A stretch of DNA of 28,953 nucleotides, taken from the IMG/VR virus record IMGVR_UViG_3300025577_000045, positions 1 to 28,953 of that record. One strand, 5' to 3'. Source of the stretch: a virus. Position numbers and translations under genes: made by a program. This document shows, in pieces, positions 1 to 7,271 of this stretch (position 1 is its first letter; each line of letters opens with the position of its first letter). The notes below the pieces were generated by a model. That model was given only the letters and a program-made list of their open reading frames with translations. It did no database searches and was not told where the DNA came from.

Positions 1-45
1 TAAACGCTTCTTCTCGTTTGGTAACAAATATTTCTCAGTACTCAT
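1..45 (-). CDS. Unidentified gene, 5' end only (cut by window edge)
   Basis: Only the first 15 codons are inside the window; the peptide begins MSTEKYLLPNEKKRL and stays open to the edge. The ATG at 45 lies exactly 5 nt downstream of a perfect TATAAATA at 51-58, so it has its own probable late promoter and is likely a real gene start. It follows regA in the same direction. The fragment is too short to identify; it does not look like the start of T4 gp43 or UvsX as I remember them. Confidence 0.5.
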   Translation of the reverse strand, partial: MSTEKYLLPNEKKRL

Positions 46-50
46 GTTTT

Positions 51-58
51 TATTTATA
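51..58 (-). promoter_or_regulatory. Late promoter TATAAATA
   Basis: Perfect match to the T4 late promoter box (known to span -13 to -6). The predicted +1 falls on the A of the ATG at 45, giving a leaderless transcript. It lies just before the end of regA. Confidence 0.6.
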
Positions 59-61
59 ATA

Positions 62-493
62 CTAAGATTTTTTCTTTACATTACCAATATTATATTTGGA
101 ATTAAGAGTCCAATTCTTCTTCTCTTTGAATGGTACAATTTTAATTTGTTTTAAGTTGGTCTTTTCACTAGCATGAGTATAGTTTACTAATTCTAGCAAA
201 CCCCAATCAGATAAGAGAGTTGTTATAGTGTTCCTTCTTTTAAAATCTTCTTCAGTAAAATTAGAAGGTTTACCATCAAGTAAAAATAGTTCTTTAAAGT
301 GTAGAATAAAGTATCGCCCTTGCTTATGAAGAATATGGCAACTTTGAAATAAAGTGTTTTCTTCTTTTTGAGAAGAGACTCCAATTCGAGTAAGGGTTTC
401 TTTTACCTTAAGAAAATCGTCTGGCTCAGACAAATAGATCTCAAGCATTTCATCAGGAGACCAACTTTTTATTTTTTCATTATCAATGTTCAT
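62..493 (-). CDS. regA: RegA translational repressor
   Basis: This 143-residue protein matches T4 RegA (122 residues) along its length. Shared stretches include EPDDFLKVKETLTRIG near residue 23, QSCHILHKQGRYFILHFKE near 50, TEEDFKRRNTITTLLSDWGL near 80, and a C-terminal KYNIGN. RegA binds the initiation regions of many early phage mRNAs and represses their translation. An N-terminal extension of about 17 residues and a basic tail (VKKKS) account for the extra length. It sits directly after gene 62, as in T4. AATAAATA at 500-507, 6 nt before the ATG, is a possible weak late-type promoter overlapping the gene 62 stop. Confidence 0.95.
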   Translation of the reverse strand: MNIDNEKIKSWSPDEMLEIYLSEPDDFLKVKETLTRIGVSSQKEENTLFQSCHILHKQGRYFILHFKELFLLDGKPSNFTEEDFKRRNTITTLLSDWGLLELVNYTHASEKTNLKQIKIVPFKEKKNWTLNSKYNIGNVKKKS

Positions 494-505
494 TATAATT
501 ATTTA

Positions 506-946
506 TTATGCTTTTCCACCTTTGTCATGATGACGATGTAAAGCTTTTAACTCTTCTTTATTAAATAAATCCAATACATCGCGCGCTTTCTCAGAACTAT
601 ATCCATAGTGATCCATGATAATTTTAATATCATTACTGTCAGGAATTGCTTTAAACCATTTACTAAATCTTTTACGAGGACGTAATACGTTCTTATAAAA
701 ATCATATTGCATTCTAGCAGGGAGATGATAATTCATATTCATCTCATTAGCAAATAGAATAGTATCATTAAACTGAGATAACCCTCGGTTAATCATAAAT
801 GGAGTATAAGCTTTCTCAGGACTATCAGGGTCTGGTAAGGTTTCACTAGAATCAGCAGTTACACCTTTAAGAATATCCGGAGCTTTAGAACCAGCATTAA
901 TATTATTTAAAATATCAAAGAAGGAAAGTTTTTTAACTTTGCTCAT
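506..946 (-). CDS. 62: Clamp loader small subunit gp62
   Basis: A 146-residue protein of the T4 gp62 family, which joins gp44 to form the loader that places the gp45 clamp on DNA. Recognisable segments are KLSFFDILNNIN near the N terminus and YTPFMINRGLSQFNDTILFANEMN in the middle. The start at 946 is chosen because its ATG overlaps the gene 44 stop as TAATG, the classic arrangement for translational coupling that helps set subunit ratios. An in-frame ATG at 955 would add three residues inside gene 44. The T4 protein is longer (187 residues). Confidence 0.9.
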   Translation of the reverse strand: MSKVKKLSFFDILNNINAGSKAPDILKGVTADSSETLPDPDSPEKAYTPFMINRGLSQFNDTILFANEMNMNYHLPARMQYDFYKNVLRPRKRFSKWFKAIPDSNDIKIIMDHYGYSSEKARDVLDLFNKEELKALHRHHDKGGKA

Positions 947-1881
947 TACTTCCATTTAATGTTTGCCATTAACTCTACTAAACAGGCAACCATGTTGATT
1001 TCTTTATCACCACAGAACGCTGCTTTGTAACTATAATCGGCAATGATTAAAACTGCAGAAGGAATAGATGAAGGATCCGCATAATCATATAATGAATCGT
1101 ATATCTTTCTAAATACAACAGTACTATCAAGAGATGTATTATTGCATACCCATCCTCGCATTCCTTTAAAGTCTTTTGACTTTAGGAAAGTAATAACCTC
1201 AGAAATATTAGAATCAGATACTCCAAGTAAAACAGTTGGCTGGATTTCACCGCCTGCTCCATATCGTTGGCACTCACCAATAATCCTTCTCCAATCTGGA
1301 GCATATCTAATAATAAGTTCGGCTAGTATTTTATCTTCATACTTAATGCCTTCCTTATCTAATATAGTTTTTAAACGCGATAGGAACTTACCAGCAAGTG
1401 TGGCAAGATCCTTTTTATTTGTATTAAACTCAATGACTGAACACCTGCTATGCAACGGCTCAATGATTCGATTCTTAAAATTGCAAGTTAAGATAAACCT
1501 ACAGTTATTAGAAAACTCCTCAATGAAACCGCGCAAAGCAGGCTGTGTACTTTGGGCGTTAAGATAATCAGCCTCATCAAGAATGATTACCTTTAAACCG
1601 CCGCCAAGACTAACGCTACTAGCAAACTGCTTAATCTTATTTCTTAATACATCAATACCGGATTCTTCCGAACCGTTGATTAACATATAGTCAAGATTAA
1701 GTTGATTGCATAATGCTTTTGCTACAGTTGTTTTTCCAAGACCAGCTGAGCCGGTCAATAACATGTTGTGAACCTCTCCTGATTTAACAATAGAATTAAA
1801 TGTTTTCTTTAATTCGTTAGGAAGGATACAATCGTCAATCGTGGTTGGGCGATACTTTTCGCACCAAAGTGTTTCAGTCAT
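946..1881 (-). CDS. 44: Clamp loader ATPase subunit gp44
   Basis: A 311-residue AAA+ protein of the T4 gp44/RFC family that opens and loads the sliding clamp. It starts with the family signature EKYRPTTIDDCILP (residues 8-21). The Walker A motif GSAGLGKT is at 44-51, Walker B ILDEAD at 100-105, and the SRC arginine-finger motif at 145-147. T4 gp44 has 319 residues, so this is full length. The stop overlaps the gp62 start (TAATG). No Shine-Dalgarno sequence is visible before the ATG. Confidence 0.96.
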   Translation of the reverse strand: MTETLWCEKYRPTTIDDCILPNELKKTFNSIVKSGEVHNMLLTGSAGLGKTTVAKALCNQLNLDYMLINGSEESGIDVLRNKIKQFASSVSLGGGLKVIILDEADYLNAQSTQPALRGFIEEFSNNCRFILTCNFKNRIIEPLHSRCSVIEFNTNKKDLATLAGKFLSRLKTILDKEGIKYEDKILAELIIRYAPDWRRIIGECQRYGAGGEIQPTVLLGVSDSNISEVITFLKSKDFKGMRGWVCNNTSLDSTVVFRKIYDSLYDYADPSSIPSAVLIIADYSYKAAFCGDKEINMVACLVELMANIKWK

Positions 1882-1906
1882 AATATAAATTTAAGTCAAT
1901 TTTTGT

Positions 1907-2182
1907 TTAGGCTTCTACCGGCTCAAGAATATCGGATTCAGCGGTTGCTTCTTCGCCTTCAGCTTCTTCGCCTTCAGCTTCTTCGCCTTCAGCTTTAGCT
2001 TCTGGTGCGGGAAGGAATGCGCGCATATAATCAAATACTTGACCAACGGTTGACATTTCTTCTGCTTTAATCGCGCCACGCTCTGTACATGCTGCGATTA
2101 CTCTACATACCATTGCTACTGCTCCAAGGTTAATTTCGACAGTTTCAGGGGTTTCCGTTGCGGTATTTTCTTCGTTTTCCAT
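1907..2182 (-). CDS. Small acidic protein between clamp and clamp-loader genes
   Basis: A 91-residue protein of unknown function between genes 45 and 44. Residues 17-60 form a compact predicted domain (INLGAVAMVCRVIAACTERG, then EEMSTVGQVFDYMRAFLP). The tail is acidic and repetitive, with EGEEA three times, encoded by a 15-base tandem repeat. The leader is rich in CAA and has no Shine-Dalgarno sequence. Its place inside the replication operon suggests a role near the replisome, but nothing in the sequence proves it. Confidence 0.75.
   Translation of the reverse strand: MENEENTATETPETVEINLGAVAMVCRVIAACTERGAIKAEEMSTVGQVFDYMRAFLPAPEAKAEGEEAEGEEAEGEEATAESDILEPVEA
1948..1992. repeat. Three tandem copies of a 15-base unit
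   Basis: The plus-strand unit CTTCTTCGCCTTCAG occurs three times exactly at 1948-1962, 1963-1977 and 1978-1992. On the coding strand it encodes the EGEEA repeats of the small acidic protein and keeps the frame. Copy number could vary by slippage without breaking the gene. Confidence 0.95.
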
Positions 2183-2221
2183 AATTATGTTTTGTTGTTT
2201 TGTTGTTTTTACTTTACTAGT

Positions 2222-2893
2222 TTAGTTGTAAGTTGATGTTTTTTCAAGAGCGATGTAATATTTTACAGGCACTGATGTATTTATCCACTCACTGATTAGC
2301 TTTGAACTAATTTTTACATTATAGTCTCCGCTAAGAACTTTTAAATTCGCGATGAGGAACTGCAGATCAAAGGATGATTTGCATTCGTTGTCTTCATCGA
2401 GAATGATTGAAAATGTGTTTGCTGTTGGGTTCTTTGGATCAACTACGGCTAAAGTAACTACGCCATCTTCACCTTTTAGCGAGACGATAGCATGGTTCAT
2501 AACACGAGCCGCACTCCTAATTTGAGTTAAAGTATTACCACTGATTGATACACTTACTTCAGTTGATGGCATTGTGATTTCGTTTTGAGGCGAAGTGAGA
2601 ATGCTTTCATCGGCGAAGCGATAAGATGCTTTAGCTTTTCCATTTTGTAGAGTTACTGATTCGCCGTTAAAGGAAAGCTCAGGTTCATCTACCAAGTTAA
2701 CTACATTGATAAATTCGTTAAGATCATAGATTCCAAATTGAGATTCAAAGGTTTCTGTAATTTCAGCTACTGCAAAAATATTCTTTGCTTCGGCGATTGT
2801 GCTTAGAGAATTCCCAGGCTTAACAACCAAATTTGGATTGATATCTGAGAAGTTCTTTAGGATGTTTAAGGTGTCGTTTGATAACGTTGTCAT
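2222..2893 (-). CDS. 45: Sliding clamp gp45
   Basis: A 223-residue protein (T4 gp45 has 228) of the trimeric sliding-clamp family, the DNA polymerase processivity factor and, with gp55, the mobile activator of late promoters. Family features include LSNDTLNILKNFSDINPNL at the N terminus, FGIYDLNEFINVVNLV, ITMPSTEVSVSISGNTLTQI, and the ending PVKYYIALEKTST. An in-frame ATG at 2974 would add 27 residues, but that extension is the read-through of a terminator hairpin and a promoter, so 2893 is the true start. The -10 box ends 6 nt before this ATG, predicting a leaderless early mRNA. Confidence 0.93.
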   Translation of the reverse strand: MTTLSNDTLNILKNFSDINPNLVVKPGNSLSTIAEAKNIFAVAEITETFESQFGIYDLNEFINVVNLVDEPELSFNGESVTLQNGKAKASYRFADESILTSPQNEITMPSTEVSVSISGNTLTQIRSAARVMNHAIVSLKGEDGVVTLAVVDPKNPTANTFSIILDEDNECKSSFDLQFLIANLKVLSGDYNVKISSKLISEWINTSVPVKYYIALEKTSTYN

Positions 2894-2899
2894 AATGAT

Positions 2900-2928
2900 A
2901 TTATATTCTAATTGTAGTGATTTGTAAA
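2900..2928 (-). promoter_or_regulatory. Early sigma-70 promoter of gene 45 (TTTACA-17-TATAAT)
   Basis: The minus strand reads TTTACA (2928-2923), a 17-nt spacer, then TATAAT (2905-2900). Only six bases (ATCATT) separate it from the gene 45 ATG, so the expected +1 coincides with the start codon. It sits immediately downstream of a terminator, so gene 45 is insulated from upstream transcription. Confidence 0.8.
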
Positions 2929-2971
2929 TAAAAAAAGTAACCGTGTCAGGACCACCACAACCCTGACACGG
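2929..2971 (-). terminator. Rho-independent terminator upstream of gene 45
   Basis: The minus strand has a perfect 10-bp stem, CCGTGTCAGG (2971-2962) with CCTGACACGG (2950-2941), an 11-nt loop, then TTAC and a run of seven T. It ends transcription from the cobS-like/small-basic-protein operon. Confidence 0.9.
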
Positions 2972-2989
2972 CACTATTATTACCGTCTA

Positions 2990-3247
2990 TTAACGTTTTG
3001 CCTTAGGACTAACTAGGGTGTATCGCTTAACGGTAGTACCGCCGCGTAGGCGGTGAGAGTTAGAGTAAATCTTAACACCTCGCTCTGTGCGAAGGCGATT
3101 TACGACACGGCGGGGATCGCCAATGCCAGCCATTTTTGCATCTTCAACTGAGAACTCTTCGCCTCGGTTAAGACATTCGGCAACAGCGTCTGATTGAGTG
3201 TTGCGTTTAACGAGCGTGCGGAATTTAGCAATTTGTTGTTTATTCAT
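2990..3247 (-). CDS. Small basic protein, possible winged-helix DNA-binding
   Basis: An 85-residue basic protein of unknown function. The pattern SVEDAKMAGIGDPRRVVNRL, then RTERGVKIYS, a turn with RLRGG, and VKRYTLVS resembles a winged helix: a recognition helix followed by two strands and a basic wing. That is a fold guess by eye. The start at 3247 is preferred over an in-frame ATG at 3310 because the extra 21 residues would translate a CAA/AAC-rich leader. It follows the cobS-like gene and is closed by the terminator at 2929-2971, so it is the last gene of that operon. Confidence 0.7.
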   Translation of the reverse strand: MNKQQIAKFRTLVKRNTQSDAVAECLNRGEEFSVEDAKMAGIGDPRRVVNRLRTERGVKIYSNSHRLRGGTTVKRYTLVSPKAKR

Positions 3248-3290
3248 ATTTGTTGTTTTTGTTTTTGTTGTTATAGCCGTTTGTTGTTTA

Positions 3291-4511
3291 TTAGTGTTGG
3301 CTAGTATCACTAGAGTTTTCGTCAGTCGAGTTTTCGTCAGTCGTGAAATTCATATCTTTGTCAATTTGATTTGTATCAATCTTGGTATAGAGATCGAGGA
3401 AAGCTTCCTTAGTCTCATCTTCGAATCGGGTGATACACATCTTAATTGCTTCAAGGCGATTGTTAAAGATTGAAAGAGCTTTAACAATGTGGCATAGTCG
3501 GCGAGTTGAGATTAATTCGTCAACGCCTTCACTTTCGTAAGTCTTACGGATAACTGCGCCCCAGCTGACGAGTTTATCAGCAAAATCATCGTGCCCTCTG
3601 ACATCGCATGAAGTCATATGCTTCTTAATAATTTTTAGTTCGACATTATATGCGGGGAAGGGCTGATCGATACTTGCTACGAATCGTTCTACGAAAGCAT
3701 CATCAATGATTTGTGCGGCAGAGTATCGTCCATCATCGGCACCCCGCCCCTTAGTATTCGCCGTTGCAATAACGTTGAACCCAGGAGCGGGGTGAACTAC
3801 GCCACCCGTTTTTTTCACCATCACCGGCTTACCTTCCAAGACGCCTTGGAGACACATGATCTTATTTGAACCTCGGTCCATTTCGTCGATCAATAGTATA
3901 CATCCAGCTTCCATGGCTTTTAGTACCGGTCCTTTTTGGAATACAGTCTCACCATTGATGAGACGAAAACCACCAATCAGATCGTCTTCATCAGTTTCTG
4001 GTGATATCTGTACTCGAACATATTCGCGCTTTGCCTTTGCGCAGGCTTGTTCAACCATCATTGTTTTCCCGTTTCCTGACATTCCACTAATGTACAGAGG
4101 GAAAAATTGTTTTGAGTCGATAATCTTCTTAATCTTTGAGAAGTCGCCCCATGAAATAAAGTTAGGATCTACCTCTGGGATATAAACATCGTCATTGGAA
4201 ACCGATTGGACCGAAGTGGCAAATTTGAAATTCTCATCAGCAGAGTTACTTTGCTGAGGTTGAGCCACCGAAGCTTTCTTTTGCGTAGGCTTAGTTAGGC
4301 AGACATTGCGCATGTCCCATTCACCTCGCTTTGGGCCGGAGTGCATAAAGGTTTCTTTGGCACTATTGTAACTATAACCGTGGGCTCTAGCGTGTGTGTA
4401 AATATCCTTCGTTTTAACGATTGGATATGTTGAGACTGCTTGTTCTAATTCTGACATTACAGTGTCATAGTTGGACTCAGGCTTCTGCGTATTTGTGGTG
4501 TCTTTTTTCAT
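3291..4511 (-). CDS. cobS: CobS-like AAA+ ATPase (MoxR type)
   Basis: A 406-residue ATPase. An N-terminal segment (residues 1-75) is followed by a linker to about 105 and a MoxR/CobS-type AAA+ core with Walker A GMSGNGKT (143-150), PETDEDDLIGGFRL (171-184), and Walker B CILLIDE (204-210). Sensor-like TANTKGRGADDGRYS and an arginine-finger region DDAFVERF follow. The tail is acidic and Ser/Thr-rich. CobS in bacteria is a cobaltochelatase subunit, but marine T4-like phages commonly carry this gene. Here it lies next to a VWA partner, the usual MoxR-VWA pairing. Remodelling of a protein complex is a safer guess than cobalamin synthesis. It has its own early promoter with a leader of about 60 nt. 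Confidence 0.88.
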   Translation of the reverse strand: MKKDTTNTQKPESNYDTVMSELEQAVSTYPIVKTKDIYTHARAHGYSYNSAKETFMHSGPKRGEWDMRNVCLTKPTQKKASVAQPQQSNSADENFKFATSVQSVSNDDVYIPEVDPNFISWGDFSKIKKIIDSKQFFPLYISGMSGNGKTMMVEQACAKAKREYVRVQISPETDEDDLIGGFRLINGETVFQKGPVLKAMEAGCILLIDEMDRGSNKIMCLQGVLEGKPVMVKKTGGVVHPAPGFNVIATANTKGRGADDGRYSAAQIIDDAFVERFVASIDQPFPAYNVELKIIKKHMTSCDVRGHDDFADKLVSWGAVIRKTYESEGVDELISTRRLCHIVKALSIFNNRLEAIKMCITRFEDETKEAFLDLYTKIDTNQIDKDMNFTTDENSTDENSSDTSQH

Positions 4512-4572
4512 AATGTAATTTGATGGTGTAATGGGAGGTACTTAGCGAATCCGTTCCCTTCCTTGTAGATAT

Positions 4573-4601
4573 ATTATAAACTAAATCTTAGTGAATGTAA
4601 A
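4573..4601 (-). promoter_or_regulatory. Early sigma-70 promoter of the cobS-like gene
   Basis: The minus strand reads TTTACA (4601-4596), a 17-nt spacer, and TATAAT (4578-4573). The sequence from the -10 box onward, TATAATATATCTACAAGGA, is identical to that of the promoter at 7048-7076, so the two transcripts should share their 5' end. Confidence 0.85.
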
Positions 4602-4645
4602 TAAAATAATGATAGAAAATGCATTTATTTTCACATTTTTTCCTA

Positions 4646-7003
4646 TTAAATCACCGTGTCAATGAATTTATTAAGGAAAATTCGGCTCTGTCGTTTAGTG
4701 GTATTAAACTTCTTAAAGGAGGTTGCCAATTTACTTCTATTCGCGGCTTTGTTAAGATCTTCAGTATCAACGGTGTCTGGCACTTGAAATTCTTCTTCAT
4801 CATTTATTTTTAAGGATTTAAGGTTATCAATAACGAAATAGGTATCATAGTTATATCCATTTTCAATAGCATAACAGTTGCTTTTTAGTTTCTTAGCTTC
4901 ATTTTTACACTTGTCAATATATTCCCACTTACGTAGATTTTTAATATGAGCCAATGCGCCGAATGAATGATTTCTGCCATTTGCCGGACTTGAAGTTAAG
5001 AAGAATCCAATCATCTTAGAGCCGGTGTCCTTCTTAATACTTTTTACAACATCAGAATATGCATTCGGGTTTTGGCGACTAATATCAACAGTATCTTTTC
5101 CTATTTTAATATATCGGTAATTTCCCCAAGGGTCTTTAGAATTTGAATACATTTGATTTTCTTCATCCTCTACTTTTGGCTCGGTAGAATGAGAGTGAGG
5201 AGTTTGGCCTTCGCCATCTGTTAAAAATACAGTTGTCATTTTTTCAACATTATGCGTTTTCCTGAAATTTTTGATAAGGCCGTGAGCCATGATTAAAGTT
5301 TCAATAAGAGGAGTGCCGCCCATCTCTTCTAATTCAGAATTCATACAGTTATGTTCCAAATATAGGTTAGTCTGATATGTTCTAGTGCCATACGGTTGAT
5401 TTATTTGAATGGATAGCTTATCATATTTATCTCCATCTGAAAATATTGCACCGCTTTGAATATATAATTCTTTTAAAGCAGTTTCATATTTAGATTTCTT
5501 TAAAGAGGAATTCATTAACTCACAAACCTCGGTAGTAAAGATATCAAGGTTATTTCCGTATTGGAAATTATTTCTAAAGAAGTCGTTTTTATTTTCGTAT
5601 TTTCTAATATACTTACCATTTTCCAAAAAGGCTCTACCGGATTTACTGGTGAAACTATAAACAGAGAACGGAATATCAACCGTCTTACAAAACATAACCA
5701 ATTGAATAGTCTGCTTAATAACATCGCTGATGCAATTACCCATGCTTCCTGAGTTGTCAATAAAAATATTCATTCCGTGGTTTTTAGAATCAGCAAGGTT
5801 GGTTACCGATTTAAAAATCTGATCATCATATTGGTAACTATGCAATTTGTTTACATTGATGGCTCCGGTTCTAGCTTGTGTAGATCTTGAATATGAATGT
5901 GCGGCTTTTCGCCTTTCAAATTCTTTACAAAGGATATTTACATTTTTCTTTGTAGAATTCTTAAACAAGGCCCACTTTTCGTGAACCATTGGATCATTCA
6001 TAATAGTATCATAATGAATACTGGCTTTACGCGCCGTGCGAACGTCATCGAGGGAGTGTACTAAATTTCCCACATTTTTTTCAGGAAATTTATTTAGGAT
6101 AGTTTCATTGGATGCCATTTCACCAAGATCCTCAAGGTGTTTATCCAATGAATCTTGAGTTTCTGATTTAAACGCTTCTGAGGTTTCTTCTTCTTTACTG
6201 TGAAGCTGTCCTCCAGAGTTTCCACCATGTGATGTATTAGTATCTGGAGATGAGTTTTTATCTTCTGAGGATTTTGAAGAGGAATCGCCATCATCATCTT
6301 CTGATTCTAAATCATCGTCACCTGATTCTGAATCGTTAGACATTTGGTTATCCTCGCCGTCATCAGAAGGCTGTTTTGCCTTTTCTTTGGGGTTTTTCTC
6401 TTCCTCTTTCTCAATAAAATCAGCAAGCTCTTGAATAACGTCCAATACATCATCATAGGTTTTACACCGGTTAACCTTATCAAATAATACGGTTTCCTCA
6501 TCGGAGAATTGGACATCAATAAGATCTCTTAATTTACCTTTAAGGTTAATACGATCAATGAATCCTAAAGCATTCACATCCTTATCTTTAATTTCAAAAA
6601 GATCGTTTTCTTTAAAATAGGAGTATCCATCATTAAAGGATTTAATAAGGCCAGGATATTTAAATTGGATCATCTTTTCAATCCTAATATCTTCAACAAT
6701 GTTGGCAATGTCAAAAGGGAGTTTTGGATAACGCTCTTTAAATTTAGTAATTCCATCCTCAGGAGTAAATAGAGCATGACCAACTTCATGGCCAACCAGC
6801 AGGTCGGAAACCTCTTTAGTATCGGTATTCCACGCAGGCAATCCAAGAACTCGATTTTTAACATCAAAATAGGCTGTCTTAAAATTGCCAACAGTCACTT
6901 GAATATCTTCAGTGGCTAATAATTTGGCAAGCTGTTTCTGAGCGTCTATATTAATAATAGTGCGGTCAGGCTTTGGTTTAATAACGTGTGGTTCTTTAAT
7001 CAT
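4646..7003 (-). CDS. cobT: CobT-like VWA protein with HExxH zinc-protease motif
   Basis: A 785-residue protein. The N-terminal part has HEVGH at residues 72-76 and NIVEDIRIE at 101-109, the pattern of a gluzincin-like metallopeptidase (H72, H76, with E104 as candidate third ligand). Residues about 198-300 form a highly acidic Ser/Asp/Glu-rich linker. The C-terminal half is a von Willebrand A domain with a full MIDAS: D416-x-S418-x-S420 in IFIDNSGSMGN, a later GGTPLIETL threonine, and VFLTDGEG. The layout resembles CobT-type proteins, which pair with CobS ATPases. It lies upstream of the cobS-like gene, each with near-identical early promoters. Function in phage is unknown; the peptidase reading is an inference from motifs. 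Confidence 0.85.
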   Translation of the reverse strand: MIKEPHVIKPKPDRTIINIDAQKQLAKLLATEDIQVTVGNFKTAYFDVKNRVLGLPAWNTDTKEVSDLLVGHEVGHALFTPEDGITKFKERYPKLPFDIANIVEDIRIEKMIQFKYPGLIKSFNDGYSYFKENDLFEIKDKDVNALGFIDRINLKGKLRDLIDVQFSDEETVLFDKVNRCKTYDDVLDVIQELADFIEKEEEKNPKEKAKQPSDDGEDNQMSNDSESGDDDLESEDDDGDSSSKSSEDKNSSPDTNTSHGGNSGGQLHSKEEETSEAFKSETQDSLDKHLEDLGEMASNETILNKFPEKNVGNLVHSLDDVRTARKASIHYDTIMNDPMVHEKWALFKNSTKKNVNILCKEFERRKAAHSYSRSTQARTGAINVNKLHSYQYDDQIFKSVTNLADSKNHGMNIFIDNSGSMGNCISDVIKQTIQLVMFCKTVDIPFSVYSFTSKSGRAFLENGKYIRKYENKNDFFRNNFQYGNNLDIFTTEVCELMNSSLKKSKYETALKELYIQSGAIFSDGDKYDKLSIQINQPYGTRTYQTNLYLEHNCMNSELEEMGGTPLIETLIMAHGLIKNFRKTHNVEKMTTVFLTDGEGQTPHSHSTEPKVEDEENQMYSNSKDPWGNYRYIKIGKDTVDISRQNPNAYSDVVKSIKKDTGSKMIGFFLTSSPANGRNHSFGALAHIKNLRKWEYIDKCKNEAKKLKSNCYAIENGYNYDTYFVIDNLKSLKINDEEEFQVPDTVDTEDLNKAANRSKLATSFKKFNTTKRQSRIFLNKFIDTVI

Positions 7004-7271
7004 GATATAGTGGTGGTTGGCTATTCTCGTGCCGTCCTTGTAGATATATTATACTCTAAAAAGCATAGAATGTAAATAAAATAATTCACAAATATGCATT
7101 TTTCTCTACAACCCCCGTAGAATAAGGGTTTGTCGTAAAAAAGACCGTTTAAAGAGCCATTTTAAAACTGTTTGACGTATATATTATAGGAAATAAGAAG
7201 AATTGCTCTCTAATGCCCTTTTTACGTTATTATCACGTTTTATGCATTTTAACCTATTAACCATTAACGAG
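7004..7271 (-). other. Longest gene-free gap (gene 46 to cobT-like gene)
   Basis: These 268 bases hold the early promoter at 7048-7076 and a second -10-like sequence, TATAATATATACG, at about 7176-7188 with no recognisable -35 box. A weak imperfect hairpin (ACAAACCC with GGGGGTTGT, about 7108-7133) has no T-run. No convincing small gene or RNA gene was found. Confidence 0.5.
7048..7076 (-). promoter_or_regulatory. Early sigma-70 promoter of the cobT-like gene
   Basis: The minus strand reads TTTACA (7076-7071), 17 nt, TATAAT (7053-7048), followed by ATATCTACAAGGA as at the cobS-like promoter. The leader to the ATG at 7003 is about 38-40 nt. Confidence 0.85.

Noticed and set aside
1142-1567. 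Plus-strand frame of 141 codons
   Set aside because: Lies entirely opposite gene 44, which has full clamp-loader motifs; no independent support.
1948-1992. Tandem repeat as a CRISPR-like array
   Set aside because: Units are contiguous without spacers and encode an in-frame acidic tail.
2894-2974. 27-residue N-terminal extension of gp45
   Set aside because: It would translate a terminator hairpin and the -35/-10 boxes; T4 homology starts at the ATG at 2893.
3291-7003. Cobalamin (cobaltochelatase) biosynthesis as the role of the CobS/CobT-like pair
   Set aside because: Only the AAA+ and VWA-type partners are present, without a CobN-like subunit in the window; the names reflect homology, not pathway.
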